From contig NZ_CP032698.1 in the NCBI RefSeq assembly GCF_003627815.1, forward strand, positions 8,184,001 through 8,248,000: a stretch of DNA of 64,000 bases. The letters are read 5' to 3'. This document shows positions 48,435 through 57,563 of the stretch, piece by piece; position 1 is the stretch's first letter, and each line of letters begins with the position of its first letter. A model generated the notes under the pieces. The model was not told the origin of the DNA. It did not search any database and worked only from the letters and a program-made list of their open reading frames with translations. Source of the stretch: Streptomyces hundungensis (GTDB lineage: Bacteria > Actinomycetota > Actinomycetes > Streptomycetales > Streptomycetaceae). Position numbers and translations under genes: made by a program.

Positions 48435-48732
48435 TTCAGCCCCACGTCACCTTCAGCCACGGCTGAAAGTCGGTGCGACCGCAGAGCTCCCCCCGCGGAC
48501 ACGTGGCCCAGGAGTGCCGGTTGCCGTGGTGACTAGAGTGGATCTCTTCGGGTGGCGAGGGCTCCCGGAGTCCCCAAGGCGGATGCCTCTGATGTCCTTG
48601 CAACCAGTACCGCCCTCTCCGGGCCGCGTCCCTACGCACGGTGTGGGAAGTACCCCCCGCCGATGCCGTTCGAAGCCTGCGTGCTCTGTGGGTGGAGCGC
48701 CCGCCCCGACTCCGAGCTCGCCGTCCTCCTAG

Positions 48733-50086
48733 TACTGCAATCACACTTGTGTGTGGTTGAGTTGGTGTATGGCTGAGCTCGGGGTGGGGTTGGTTGGGCA
48801 GTGGGACGGGGTGCTGGCGGGTTTACATGCCAGGTTCGCGTCGCGTTTCGTGAGGTCGGAGCCTCGTGCGCGGGCGCTTGCGTATATGCGAGGCCTGATC
48901 GCTCCATTGGAGCGGAAGAACGGCTGGACTCTGGCGGAACGGGCTGGTGACCGGCTGCCGATCGGGATGCAGCGGCTGTTGGGCGAGGCGGACTGGGACG
49001 CGGACGCAGTCCGTGACGATGTGCGGGACTACGTTGTGGAGACGATCGGTGACAAGGACGGCGTCCTGATCGGGGACGACACTGGCTTCCTGAAGAAGGG
49101 TGTGCGCTCGGCCGGCGTCCAGCGGCAGTATTCCGGAACGGCTGGACGTACGGAAAATTGCCAGGTCGGCACCTTTCTGGCCTACGCCTCGCCGAAAGGC
49201 CGGGCTCTGATCGACCGGGAGCTGTATGTGCCCGCCTCGTGGACGGACGACCGTGAGCGGTGCCGGGACGCGGGGATTCCGGACGAGGTGTTGTTCGCGA
49301 CGAAGACGGAGCACTTCAAGGCCATGCTCCTTCGTGCGGTGGAGGCCGGCGTCCCGTTCGCGTGGGTCACCGCGGACGAGGCCTACGGACAGTCGAAATC
49401 CCTCAGGTGCTGGATGGAACAGCGGGCCATCAGCCATGTGATGTGCGTGAAGACCAGCGACACCGTCATCACCCGCGGCATGGGTGAACGCCGTGTCGAC
49501 GACCTCGTCACCGGTCTCGCGCCGCAGGCGTGGAAGCGCCTGTCCGCCGGGAAGGGATCCCATGGCGAGCGCATGTACCAGTGGGCGCGGATCCCGATCC
49601 GGATCTGGTGGGAGAACGGCCACGGCCACTGGGTCCTGGCCCGCCGGAGCCTCAAAGACCCCACGGACCTCGCCTACTACGTCTGCTACGGCCCCGTCGC
49701 TACCCGGCTGAAAGACCTGGTCAGGGTGGCCGGCGCCCGCTGGGCAGTCGAAGAATGCTTCCAGACCGCGAAGGGCGAGTGCGGCCTGGACCACTACCAA
49801 GTCCGTCTCTACCACGCCTGGTACCGGCACATCACCCTGGCCATGGCCGCCCTCGCGGCCCTCACCGCCGTCCGCGCCTGCGAACTCTCAAAAGGGGAAA
49901 CAGCGGTGGCCTGATACCGCTGTCCGTAGCGGAGATACGCCGCCTCATCGGCCACCTTCTCCACCCCGCCCACCTCACCATCCACCACCATCTGCACTGG
50001 TCACACTGGCGAAGACTCAGCCAGACACGTGCCCGCGACAGCCACTACAAACAACGCGGACACACCCCATAACTGTGATTGCGGTA
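48733..50086 (+). mobile_element. IS701-family element, copy 2
   Basis: 1354 bp, same length and same ends as the copy at 40578-41931 but reversed. Flanked by CTAG at 48729-48732 and 50087-50090. The right CTAG is also the left border of an IS5-type element, so the two elements abut. Confidence 0.9.
48769..49914 (+). CDS. IS701-family transposase (copy 2)
   Basis: 381 residues, amino-acid identical to the transposase of copy 1 (same DDE motifs DDTGF, TADEAYG, ARWAVEECF). Identity of both copies means recent transposition, gene conversion or an assembly duplication. Start taken at ATG 48769; an upstream in-frame ATG lies within the terminal region. Confidence 0.93.
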   Translation: MAELGVGLVGQWDGVLAGLHARFASRFVRSEPRARALAYMRGLIAPLERKNGWTLAERAGDRLPIGMQRLLGEADWDADAVRDDVRDYVVETIGDKDGVLIGDDTGFLKKGVRSAGVQRQYSGTAGRTENCQVGTFLAYASPKGRALIDRELYVPASWTDDRERCRDAGIPDEVLFATKTEHFKAMLLRAVEAGVPFAWVTADEAYGQSKSLRCWMEQRAISHVMCVKTSDTVITRGMGERRVDDLVTGLAPQAWKRLSAGKGSHGERMYQWARIPIRIWWENGHGHWVLARRSLKDPTDLAYYVCYGPVATRLKDLVRVAGARWAVEECFQTAKGECGLDHYQVRLYHAWYRHITLAMAALAALTAVRACELSKGETAVA

Positions 50087-50109
50087 CTAGGGCGTGTGTG
50101 ATGTCGTGA

Positions 50110-50825
50110 TCAGTCGGCGGTTTTCACGAGGTCGTCGATCCAGATCATGGCGGCGCGGAGGTGGAGGCCGGCGAGGTAGCTGTCCGGGGTTTTGTCGTAG
50201 CGGGTGGCGATGCCTCGCCAGGCTTTCAGCTTGTTGATCAGACGCTCAACGGTGTTCCGTTCCTTGTAGAGGCCGGGGTCGTGGCTGATGGGCCGACCGC
50301 CTCGTGCGCCCTTCTTCCTGCGGTTGGCGGCCTGGTCCCTCTTCTCTGGGATGACGGCCTTGATTCCGCGTTTGCGCAGGTAGGCGCGGTTGCCGCGGGA
50401 CGAGTAGGCCTTGTCCCCGGCGACCGCGCCGGGCGTTGTGCGAGGGCGGCCGACGGGCAGGCGAACTCGAACCTTCTTGAGCACGGGGATGAACTGCGGG
50501 CTGTCCCCGGCCTGCCCGGCGGTCAGGACCAGCGCGAGCGGACGGCACTGGCGGTCCGCGGCGAGGTGAATCTTGCTGGTGAGGCCGCCCCGGGACCTGC
50601 CGAGCAGGGCTTGCTTCAGGCGGATCCTGCGTCGGCGCCGGACGCGCCGGCGATCGTCCTGTCCCTTTCCTTCCTCCGAGCCGCCCCCTTTTGGCGGGCT
50701 GTCTCCTCTTCCCGCACGGCTTCTTCCAAGGTCTTCATGAGGTGCTTGCTGACCCGCATGCCCGCGGCATCGTGGTGAGCACGAACCGTGGTGGAGTCCA
50801 CACTGACCAGCGACAAGTCCGGGCC
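50110..50825 (-). pseudogene. IS5 transposase, 3' part
   Basis: Resumes as PDLSLVSVDSTTVRAHHDAAG (first catalytic Asp) up to a stop near 50616, then in the next frame AGQAGDSPQFIPVLKKVRVRL, AVAGDKAYSSRGNRAYLRK (second Asp) and ERNTVERLINKLKAWRGIATR (Glu), ending 50110. The change of frame in the middle is normal for the IS427 group, which uses a frameshift to join two ORFs. Joined to the 5' part it would be complete; the IS3-type insert inactivates it. Confidence 0.85.
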
Positions 50826-50857
50826 TTCCCCCATGAAGGTGGGCACGCGGTTATCGA

Positions 50858-51751
50858 TCACGCGGCGAGCGTGAGTTTAGCTTTGTGGTGTCGTCGTTCG
50901 TAGGCGTCGGGGCTGAGGTGGCCGTTGGTGGAGTGCCGGCGGCGGGTGTTGTAGCGGGTCAGCCAGGCGAAGACGGTGCGGCGGCAGGTGGTGGCGTCGC
51001 CGTAGTCGTGGTCGCCCTGGAGGGTCTCGCGTTTCAGGGAGGCGTGGAAGCTCTCGCAGGCGGCGTTGTCGGCGCTGGTGCCGACCGCGCCCATCGACCG
51101 GGTCACCCCGAGCTGGTCGCAGAGGCCGGCGTAGGCCCTGGATCCGTACTGGGCTCCGTGATCGGAGTGAAAGACCGCGCCTTCCAGTGAGCCGCGGGTG
51201 CGGGCGGCCATCCGCAACGCGTCGGCGACCAGGTCCGTGCGCATGTGGTCGGCGATGGACCAGCCGACAATTTTGCGGCTGAAGCAGTCCAGCACCGTCG
51301 CGAGGTAGAGGAACTTCCCTCCCTGGAGCGGGAGATAGGTGATGTCGCCCATGAGCTTGCGCCCGGGCTCGGTGGCGGTGAAGTCCCGGCCGAACAGGTC
51401 GGGGACGGTCCCCGCGGCCGGGTCCGGGACGGTCGTGCGGACCCGTCTGCGCAGGCGGATCCCGGTGATCGAGAACGCCCGCATGACCCGGGCGACCCGC
51501 TTCTCGTTGACTCGGTGGCCGTTCTCGCGGAGCTCGGCGGTCACCCGCGGGGAGCCGTAGGCGCCGCCGGACTCGCCGTGAACCCGGCGGATCTCCTTGA
51601 CCAGGGCCACGTCCTGGCGCTGCCGGGCGGCGCGGGCTTCGGCGCCGGCGCACCACTTGTAGTAGCTGGACCGGCTGACGTCCAGGACGTGGCAGAGCCG
51701 CTTCACCTCATAGGTGTTCCGGTGGTCGTGGACGAACTGGAAGCGGCTCAC
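50858..51751 (-). CDS. IS3-family transposase OrfB (integrase)
   Basis: 297 residues from GTG 51751: RFQFVHDHRNTYEVKRLCHVL, then an HTH_21 region (RVARVMRAFSITGIRLRRR), and the DDE integrase core with MGDITYLPLQGGKFLYLATV (Asp), FHSDHGAQYGSRAYAGLCDQ (Asp) and NAACESFHASLKRE (Glu). All three acidic residues are present, so it should be active. Made as an OrfAB fusion by frameshifting in this family, or here by coupled initiation. Confidence 0.92.
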   Translation of the reverse strand: MSRFQFVHDHRNTYEVKRLCHVLDVSRSSYYKWCAGAEARAARQRQDVALVKEIRRVHGESGGAYGSPRVTAELRENGHRVNEKRVARVMRAFSITGIRLRRRVRTTVPDPAAGTVPDLFGRDFTATEPGRKLMGDITYLPLQGGKFLYLATVLDCFSRKIVGWSIADHMRTDLVADALRMAARTRGSLEGAVFHSDHGAQYGSRAYAGLCDQLGVTRSMGAVGTSADNAACESFHASLKRETLQGDHDYGDATTCRRTVFAWLTRYNTRRRHSTNGHLSPDAYERRHHKAKLTLAA

Positions 51752-52089
51752 CAGTTCGTCTCTCCGGCGAAATACTTGGCCGCCTTGCGCAGGATGTCCC
51801 GCTCGGTCGCGAGCTTGCGCTCACTCGCCTCGAGCTCGGCCACCCGCGCCTCCAGGCGGCGGACCCGCTCGTCCGGGTCAGCGGACGCGATCGCCGCCGG
51901 CGGAGAGGCAGGCCGCGCAGGTGCGGCGGTGACGCCACGGCGTTCGCGGTCCCGCAGCACCCACTCGCGCAGGGTCGCCCGGTTGATGCCCAGGTCAGCG
52001 GCGATGCTCTTGTACGTCGCCCCGGGTGTGGACTCGTACAGGGCCACGGCATCGGCCTTGAATTCGTCCGAGTAGTCCTTCAGCGCCAT
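51748..52089 (-). CDS. IS3-family transposase OrfA
   Basis: 113 residues from ATG 52089: KDYSDEFKADAVALYESTPG with an HTH (SIAADLGINRATLREWV), and a leucine-zipper-like coiled coil (VRRLEARVAELEASERKLA) followed by ERDILRKAAKYFAGETNW. This is the usual OrfA that binds the IS ends. Its stop overlaps the OrfB start (GTGA). Confidence 0.9.
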   Translation of the reverse strand: MALKDYSDEFKADAVALYESTPGATYKSIAADLGINRATLREWVLRDRERRGVTAAPARPASPPAAIASADPDERVRRLEARVAELEASERKLATERDILRKAAKYFAGETNW

Positions 52090-52156
52090 CGGCGGTCTTC
52101 TCGCTTCCTCCGGATCAAGCAGATCCAGTATCAGCGTGTCCACCACTCAGGGGGAG

Positions 52157-52433
52157 GCCCCTCCGTCCCGCCGGCGCCGGCCGTCTCGGCGATCAGGCCT
52201 TCCAGCAGAGCGGTGAACACACCCGCATCCCGCCACACACGGAAACGGCCGTAGACGGTCGCCCAGGGTCCGAACTCGGCAGGCATCTCCCGCCACTGCC
52301 CACTGGAACGGAACCGCCAGATCACACCCTCGAACTGCTCCCGCAACCGCTCCGGATACGGCCCGTACCTACCGATCGGCAGATACGGCTCGATGAACTT
52401 CCACTGAACATTGGTGAGTTGCCTACGCGTCAC
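52157..52433 (-). pseudogene. IS5 transposase, 5' part
   Basis: GTG 52433 then TRRQLTNVQWKFIEPYLPIG, WRFRSSGQWREMPAEFGPW and RFRVWRDAGVFTALLEGLI: the N-terminal DUF4096-like part of IS5/IS427 transposases. It stops at the IS3-type insertion; the continuation is at 50825 downwards. Confidence 0.85.
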
Positions 52434-52748
52434 AACAACAGTCCTACCGGACTCCACCCCGCTAACGGGGCAGAACCCAACAGTTGATCACGACATCACA
52501 CAGGCCCTAGTCCACCGGCAGTACCTCCGGCACTACCCCCGAATCAAGGGCTGGGTCGGCTGGAGTGTTACACCTCCGTTCGACGCCGAACTCGTCATCG
52601 TCGGCAGGCAGGAAGCGCGACGTGTCCATTTGAGGAACATCCCGATCCAACCCAGTCACCTGGCACTCCTTCCCAGCTCGAATGCTCAACGGCGCGGGCT
52701 GTGGGTCATAAAGGACAAGGTCAGCTGTTAGAGCTCGCACGCTTACGC

Positions 52749-53276
52749 ATGGAGACGTTCCCGTACCACCCAGACCCCGTCGCCACGGGCGTGATCGTGT
52801 CTTCTGGCACGGCGTGCATCTGCTGTGGGCGGGAACGCGGGTATGTCTATCGGGGCCCGGTCTACGCTGCCGAGGAGCTCGTGGGCCGGCTGTGCCCGTG
52901 GTGCATCGCGGACGGCAGTGCCGCTGATCGGTTCGACGCCCATTTCACGGCGGGAACGTGCCTGGGCGACGACGTGCCCCTTGAGGTCTTCGCGGCGGTC
53001 GACCGGCGCACTCCGGGGTTCGTCGCGTGGCCGCAGCCCCGGTGGTTCTTCCCCTGCGGCGACGGCGCCGCGTTCCTGGGCCGGGTCGGAGCCGCCGAAC
53101 TCGCCGCTTATCCCGCGGCGTTGGAGATGCTGCGGCGGGAAGCGAACGGCTGGGGCTGGCCGTCGGACCAGGTTGCGTACTTCCTCGGCTCGTTGGACAA
53201 GGACGGAGAGGCGACGGCGTATCTCTTCCGGTGCAAGGTCTGCGCAGCCCCCCTCGCATACACCGACTTCGCATAG
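52749..53276 (+). CDS. CbrC family protein (UPF0167)
   Basis: 175 residues from ATG 52749. Begins METFPYHPDPVATGVIV, the family's usual start, and has CxxC-type pairs (CICCGRERGYVYRGPVYA, LCPWCIADGSAADRFDA, CKVCAAP) that probably bind zinc. CbrC is linked to colicin E2 tolerance in E. coli, but a biochemical role is not known. It lies 238 nt from the IS5 border; IS insertion may have replaced its promoter. Cytoplasmic. Confidence 0.88.
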   Translation: METFPYHPDPVATGVIVSSGTACICCGRERGYVYRGPVYAAEELVGRLCPWCIADGSAADRFDAHFTAGTCLGDDVPLEVFAAVDRRTPGFVAWPQPRWFFPCGDGAAFLGRVGAAELAAYPAALEMLRREANGWGWPSDQVAYFLGSLDKDGEATAYLFRCKVCAAPLAYTDFA

Positions 53277-53490
53277 GCCCTTCAGGCGGGTCGAACGACG
53301 TCCCGAACGGCCTCGTTAACCTGGAAGTTCGGTGTGCGCGGAGGGCGGTCCTGGCTTGCTTTCCCAGGAAAGCCCCAGCTGGACTCCCATGTCGGCGGGT
53401 TGCTTTCGGCTTCAGCGGCACGACGGGCTCCTCGAGCGGGCCCTTTCCGGCAGGGGCGGGAGTCGGCCGTACGTCTCGGGCTCTCGTGTG

Positions 53491-54405
53491 TCAGTCGGTG
53501 GCCGGGGCGGATGACGCACGTGCCGGCGGGTCCGGCTCCCTTGACGGGGAGGACGGGGGAGGCGCGGTTCGTCTGGCGGGGTGCGGGTGGCGGCGTCGGG
53601 CGCGGTGGGCGCCGGTCAGGGCCAGGGCCGCCGACAGAGCCGCTGAGGTGAGGAGTTGGGGGCGGGTGGCAGGAGACAGGGCCATCAGCACCAGCAGGGC
53701 GGCGATGGCGCCGATCACCGTCCGCGTGGTGGCCGGGAAGCCGCGGGTACGGAGCACCAGACGGCCGGTGCGTTCCAGGGAGCGGCGCAGCACCAGGTGG
53801 GAGCAGGCCAGCGCGAGCCACATGAACAGCATGGTCGCGCCCATCGCCTTGGCCAGCAACGGAAGCGCCGCGCCCGGGAACACGGCCTCCGGGACGACCG
53901 TGGCGAAGCCGACGGCCGAGGCGGCGGCGACCGCGCGGGCCGGCACTCGGCGCCGGGTCCGGCGGGCCAGCGTCCGGGGCGCCTCTCCGCGTTCGGCAAG
54001 GGAGTACAACATGCGCGAAGTGCCGTACATGTTGGCGTTGAGGGCGGAGAGCAGGGCCACGAGGATCACCGCCTGGGTGACCACGTCCGCGTGGGGGATG
54101 CCGAGGCGCATGAGCGCGGCGACGTACGGGCTCTCGTCCGGACGCGCTGCCCCCAGGGCAGGAGCAGCACGAGGACGAGCACCGACCCGAGGTAGAACAG
54201 GGCGATCCGCCAGATCGCGGTACGGACCGCGCTGCGGATGCTGCGGCCCGGGTCGTGCGACTCGGCCGCCGCCATGCCGATGACTTCCATCCCGCCGAAG
54301 GCGAACACCACTCCCAGGAGCGCCGTCACGACGCCGGACAGGCCGTGCGGGGCGAATCCGCCGTCGCCGGTGAGGTGCGCCAGGCCCGGCGAGTGGGTGC
54401 CGGGG
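53491..54405 (-). pseudogene. Amino acid permease (APC family), N-terminal half missing, frameshifted
   Basis: The minus strand reads GLAHLTGDGGFAPHGLSGVV, TALLGVVFAFGGMEVIGMAAA, ESHDPGRSIRSAVRTAIWRI, ALFYLGSVLVLVLLLPWG; after a missing G in a G-run (near 54145) it continues RPDESPYVAALMRLGIPHA, NANMYGTSRMLYSLAERGEAP and five more membrane segments to a stop at 53491. This is the C-terminal half of a GabP/ProY-like permease with six or seven of twelve helices. Upstream of 54405 the sequence is unrelated. Confidence 0.8.
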
Positions 54406-54654
54406 GATCATCCGGGGCGGTGTGCGGATGGTTGCGCCGCCAGTGCCCCGTACGTAGGTGTGCGCCGCCCGTTCTTGGCTGTGCGGCGGTTCGGCCGTCC
54501 GGGGTGGCGGTGAGATCGAAGGAACCGATCTCACTCTGTCGTTCCTGTGCCAGAAGCGGGACCAGACCCGTCGAGTCGACTCGCCAGGGTCGCGCCGGTC
54601 GACCTCGGTCCACCCGGCATCGTGCTGCGATTGGCGGCAGGCAAGAATGAGGGG

Positions 54655-55212
54655 GTGTATTGCCTCCAGGCGGTCATCGCCGCCGAATCCGCGCTCCTGA
54701 AGTTGGCCGGCTCCGCCATGGAGGCGTGCATCGTTCCTCTCGGCCAACACCTCTGGCTCTTGCCGATGACTGACGCCTTGTTCGACGCGGTCACGGTCGA
54801 CGGAGCACCCGAACTCGACGGTTTCTGGAAGGCGCCAGCGGGTTTTGAGCGTCTGCTGACCGCATGCTCGGAGGCAGGGCCGGTGGCCTTCGTCGAGGCC
54901 GACTACTTCGGCGGGACAGGCACCCAGATCGCGCAGGTCTGGGATGCAGGGGAGGTAGTCCTTGGCCCATTGCGCCTGGCCGAAGGCGAACCGTCGCCGA
55001 CGACCGGCACTCCGATCTCTCAGGCGCTGCGGCGACTCGGCGCCGTCAAGGGCACTCACGTCGACGAGTTCTCCGCAGTCGACCTCGGCCGCCACCGCGA
55101 CACTGAGGACTGGCTCTCGCTCATTGACACCGCCGTGCGCAGCTGCCAGGGATGCCTGGCCGAAGTCGGCGAGCCGTGCTCGTCGAACTGCTTGCCGGGC
55201 CCCTATGCCTGA
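54655..55212 (+). CDS. Conserved-looking hypothetical protein (185 aa)
   Basis: Taken from GTG 54655 (VYCLQAVIAAESALLKLAG); the frame is open to 54547 but that part is low-complexity. Motifs: ALFDAVTVDGAPELDGFWK, GPVAFVEADYFGGTGTQIAQVW, GPLRLAEGEPSPTTGTPIS, QALRRLGAVKGTHVDEFSAV. Acidic, compact, no signal or membrane segment; predicted alternate strand/helix. Looks like a family common in Streptomyces whose function I do not know. The C-terminal tail has three Cys. Confidence 0.65.
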   Translation: MYCLQAVIAAESALLKLAGSAMEACIVPLGQHLWLLPMTDALFDAVTVDGAPELDGFWKAPAGFERLLTACSEAGPVAFVEADYFGGTGTQIAQVWDAGEVVLGPLRLAEGEPSPTTGTPISQALRRLGAVKGTHVDEFSAVDLGRHRDTEDWLSLIDTAVRSCQGCLAEVGEPCSSNCLPGPYA

Positions 55213-55387
55213 CGCTCACCCCCTGGGGCGCCTTGTCGGCGCCCCGCCCGCATCGTGATGGAGCCACCGAAGAAGCTGATCCGCGCCAGACGCCTCAAGT
55301 ACGCCCAGACCATGGCCGATCCGGCCGTCCAGCGGGGCGTGCCGCCGAGCACGTGCCGGAACAAGGGCCTCTACACCCAGAGGAGGG

Positions 55388-55510
55388 TCATCCCGCCCCG
55401 ATCAGGGTGAAGTTGAAGCCGCGGCCGTACCAGGAGTTGGTGCGCTCGACGACCCAGCGGCGGGTGCGGTTGATCGGGATCACGGCGCCCTTGCGCTGAA
55501 TCCGCCACTC
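55388..55510 (-). pseudogene. IS5-type transposase C-terminal fragment
   Basis: Minus strand reads NRTRRWVVERTNSWYGRGFNF, the C-terminal region with the catalytic Glu of IS5-type transposases (RRWVVERT). No other part is present. Relic. Confidence 0.55.
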
Positions 55511-55688
55511 ACAGCCGAGATCCCACGGGCACGCTCCGCTGCGCGTGGCCCTCCTGCCGGCCGCTGTGGCGGGCATCCTGCTCACCGCGCCGACGGGCAG
55601 CGCGCAGATCGTGCGGTTGCGCGCGACCGCCCGCAAGCACGCCGGGCCCATAATGGCCGAGCCGGGGCCGGGGGTTGTCGAAGGCCGA

Positions 55689-55706
55689 CGGTAGCCCGGA
55701 CTACCG
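55689..55706 (-). terminator. Hairpin at the end of the aldo/keto reductase gene
   Basis: CGGTAG and CTACCG form a 6-bp stem with a 6-nt loop; the stem overlaps the TAG stop codon at 55701-55703. Candidate terminator. Confidence 0.35.
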
Positions 55707-56711
55707 GGAGCGGGCCCCAGGGCGCGACTTGTAGAAGGACTCCTCCAGGTAGGCGACTTCGTGTGGCTGGTAGGGCTCTTCCAAGTAGGCGGCCTCGTCG
55801 TCGTCGAGTGCGACGTCCACCGCGGCCAGTGCGTCGGCCAGCTGGGCCGGCTTGGTGACCCCGACGATGGGCGAGGTCACCGCCGGGTTGCGCATGACCC
55901 AGGCCAGGGCCACCTGGGCCGGGGACAGACCCCGCTTGCCCGCGATCTCGTGGACGCGCTCGGCCACAGCCTGGTCCCCGTCGCGGTAGAGGATCTTGCC
56001 GCCCTCGTCGGTATCGGCACGCGCCGTGGTGGTGTCCCGGACCCGCGTCAGCCTGCCCCGCGCCAGCGGGCTCCACGGGATCACGCCGACGCCCTGGTCG
56101 GCGCAGAGCGGGAGCATCTCCCGCTCCGCTTCCCGGTGGATGAGGTTGTAGTGGTCCTGCATCGACACGAACCGGGTCCAGCTGTTCAGATCGGCGAGGT
56201 ACAGGGCCTTGGCGAACTGCCAGGCATACATGGAAGACGCTCCGATGTAGCGGACCTTCCCGGACTTGACCGCGTCGTGCAGCGCCTCGAGGGTTTCCTC
56301 GATCGGGGTGTCGTAGTCCCAGCGGTGGATCTGGTACAGGTCGATGTAGTCGGTCCCCAGCCGTTTCAGGGAGGCGTCGAGCTCGGCGAAGATCGCCTTG
56401 CGGGACAGCCCGGCCCCGTTCGGGCCGTGGCGCATCCGCATCCAGACCTTGGTAGAGAGAACGACCTCCTCACGCCGGGTGAAGTCCTTGACCGCCTGAC
56501 CGACGATCTCCTCGCTGCTTCCGGCGCTGTACCCATTGGCCGTGTCGAGGAAGTTGACGCCGCCCTCAAGGGCCTGCTTGATGATGTCCCGGCTGGCGTC
56601 CGCCCCCAGCGACCAGGGCTCGCCACCCCGGTCCGGCTCGCCGAAGCTCATGCAACCGAGGGTGATGGCGGAGACTTCCAGTCCGGTCGTTCCGAGTTTG
56701 ATGTATCGCAT
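55701..56711 (-). CDS. Aldo/keto reductase
   Basis: 336 residues, normal length. The catalytic tetrad is visible: Asp and Tyr in FLDTANGYSAG, Lys in VLSTKVWMR, His in YQIHRWDYD. NADPH-binding elements near the end are VIPWSPLARGRL and SPIVGVTKPAQL. NAD(P)H-dependent reduction of aldehydes or ketones; substrate unknown. The last 30 residues contain AYLEE twice (AAYLEEPYQPHEVAYLEE), a small internal duplication where family members have one LEEPY-x-PH motif. Single gene. Confidence 0.92.
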   Translation of the reverse strand: MRYIKLGTTGLEVSAITLGCMSFGEPDRGGEPWSLGADASRDIIKQALEGGVNFLDTANGYSAGSSEEIVGQAVKDFTRREEVVLSTKVWMRMRHGPNGAGLSRKAIFAELDASLKRLGTDYIDLYQIHRWDYDTPIEETLEALHDAVKSGKVRYIGASSMYAWQFAKALYLADLNSWTRFVSMQDHYNLIHREAEREMLPLCADQGVGVIPWSPLARGRLTRVRDTTTARADTDEGGKILYRDGDQAVAERVHEIAGKRGLSPAQVALAWVMRNPAVTSPIVGVTKPAQLADALAAVDVALDDDEAAYLEEPYQPHEVAYLEESFYKSRPGARSR

Positions 56712-57563
56712 GCGCCGAAACTAGGAGTTGGAGTGCGCTCTAACGCAAGCTCGGAGGCGTGGGGCATGCTCTGCTGGACCGGGCGGCGGTATCGCAGCAC
56801 TCGCGACCGCGCCCCTACCCGCGAAATCCTCAATTGGCCGGAGTCGCGGGCGGCTTGCTGCCGCCGGCAAGGCAGAACTCGTCTGACACACCGCACAGGA
56901 TGCTGTGGCGCATCTGGCCCGCGTGCGTGTTCAACCTCGCGTGGGGAAGAGGGCGAACTCTCAATACGCGTCAAAGAGCCCTGCCGTTCTCGGTTCATGA
57001 GGGGCTGTCAGGGGCCGGATAGATGTCCGGTACCGGTCGCAGCAAACGTGGCAGTACGCAAACCCCAGGCCATTGCGGCAGCGTTGGGGGGTCACGCAGG
57101 CGGCCCCGAGCGTCATCCAGGTCAGGCTGTACGCGAGCGCACGGCCGCGGCCCAGCGGGTCACATGCACCGGCTGGAGGCTTCTAGCGGGACAGCCCTCA
57201 GGAGCCCCACCGACACCCACGTCCTCCAGGAGCGGATCACCCATCTCGAACAACACAGCGCTGACCTGCCGCCGAACTGTCCGAACGCGAGGAAGACCTC
57301 GTTGCCGCCCGAGCGGCAACCGCCAGCTCAAGGTGACCACGCGCCCCAGGCGGTGGCAGGCCGTCACGGAGCGGGCCGGCATCGGCTCGATCGGTGGTGA
57401 GAGGTGCAGACGCAGAATTCCACTCATACGCCCTTGGCAGCCCCGCACGCCGCCCCCCCCGCGTCGCTCATGACGTCCAGCAGCTCAAAAACGCGCTCGC
57501 CCGCAGAGGGTGCGGCGCACCGAGAACCTGCCCAGACCGTGGTCCACTGCGTCCCCGAACGAG
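56712..57563. other. Gap of 850 nt with possible relic
   Basis: No intact gene. Around 57190-57340 the plus strand resembles a coiled-coil fragment (DTHVLQERITHLEQHSADL, then in another frame EREEDLVAARAAT), of the kind seen in small proteins carried by transposons. It is broken and lacks a start. Confidence 0.3.

Larger units (their letters stand above)
50826..52156 (-). mobile_element. IS3-family element inserted in the IS5 transposase
   Basis: Ends are imperfect inverted repeats beginning TCCCCC, with GGTGGGCACGC (left) and GGTGGACACGC (right, complement). GGCC is found on both sides and fits a 4-bp duplication. It contains orfA and orfB, both intact. Confidence 0.85.
50087..52510 (-). 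mobile_element. IS5-family element split by an IS3-type element
   Basis: Ends are inverted repeats: CTAGGGCGTGTGTGATGTCG at 50087 and the complement of the right end CTAGGGCCTGTGTGATGTCG at 52510. The transposase reads on minus and is interrupted by 50826-52156. Without the insert the element would be about 1.1 kb, a normal IS5 size. Confidence 0.85.

Noticed and set aside
40574..50090. Claim of a proven composite transposon
   Set aside because: The IS701 target CTAG is found at all four ends, so flanking duplications cannot distinguish one unit from two insertions.
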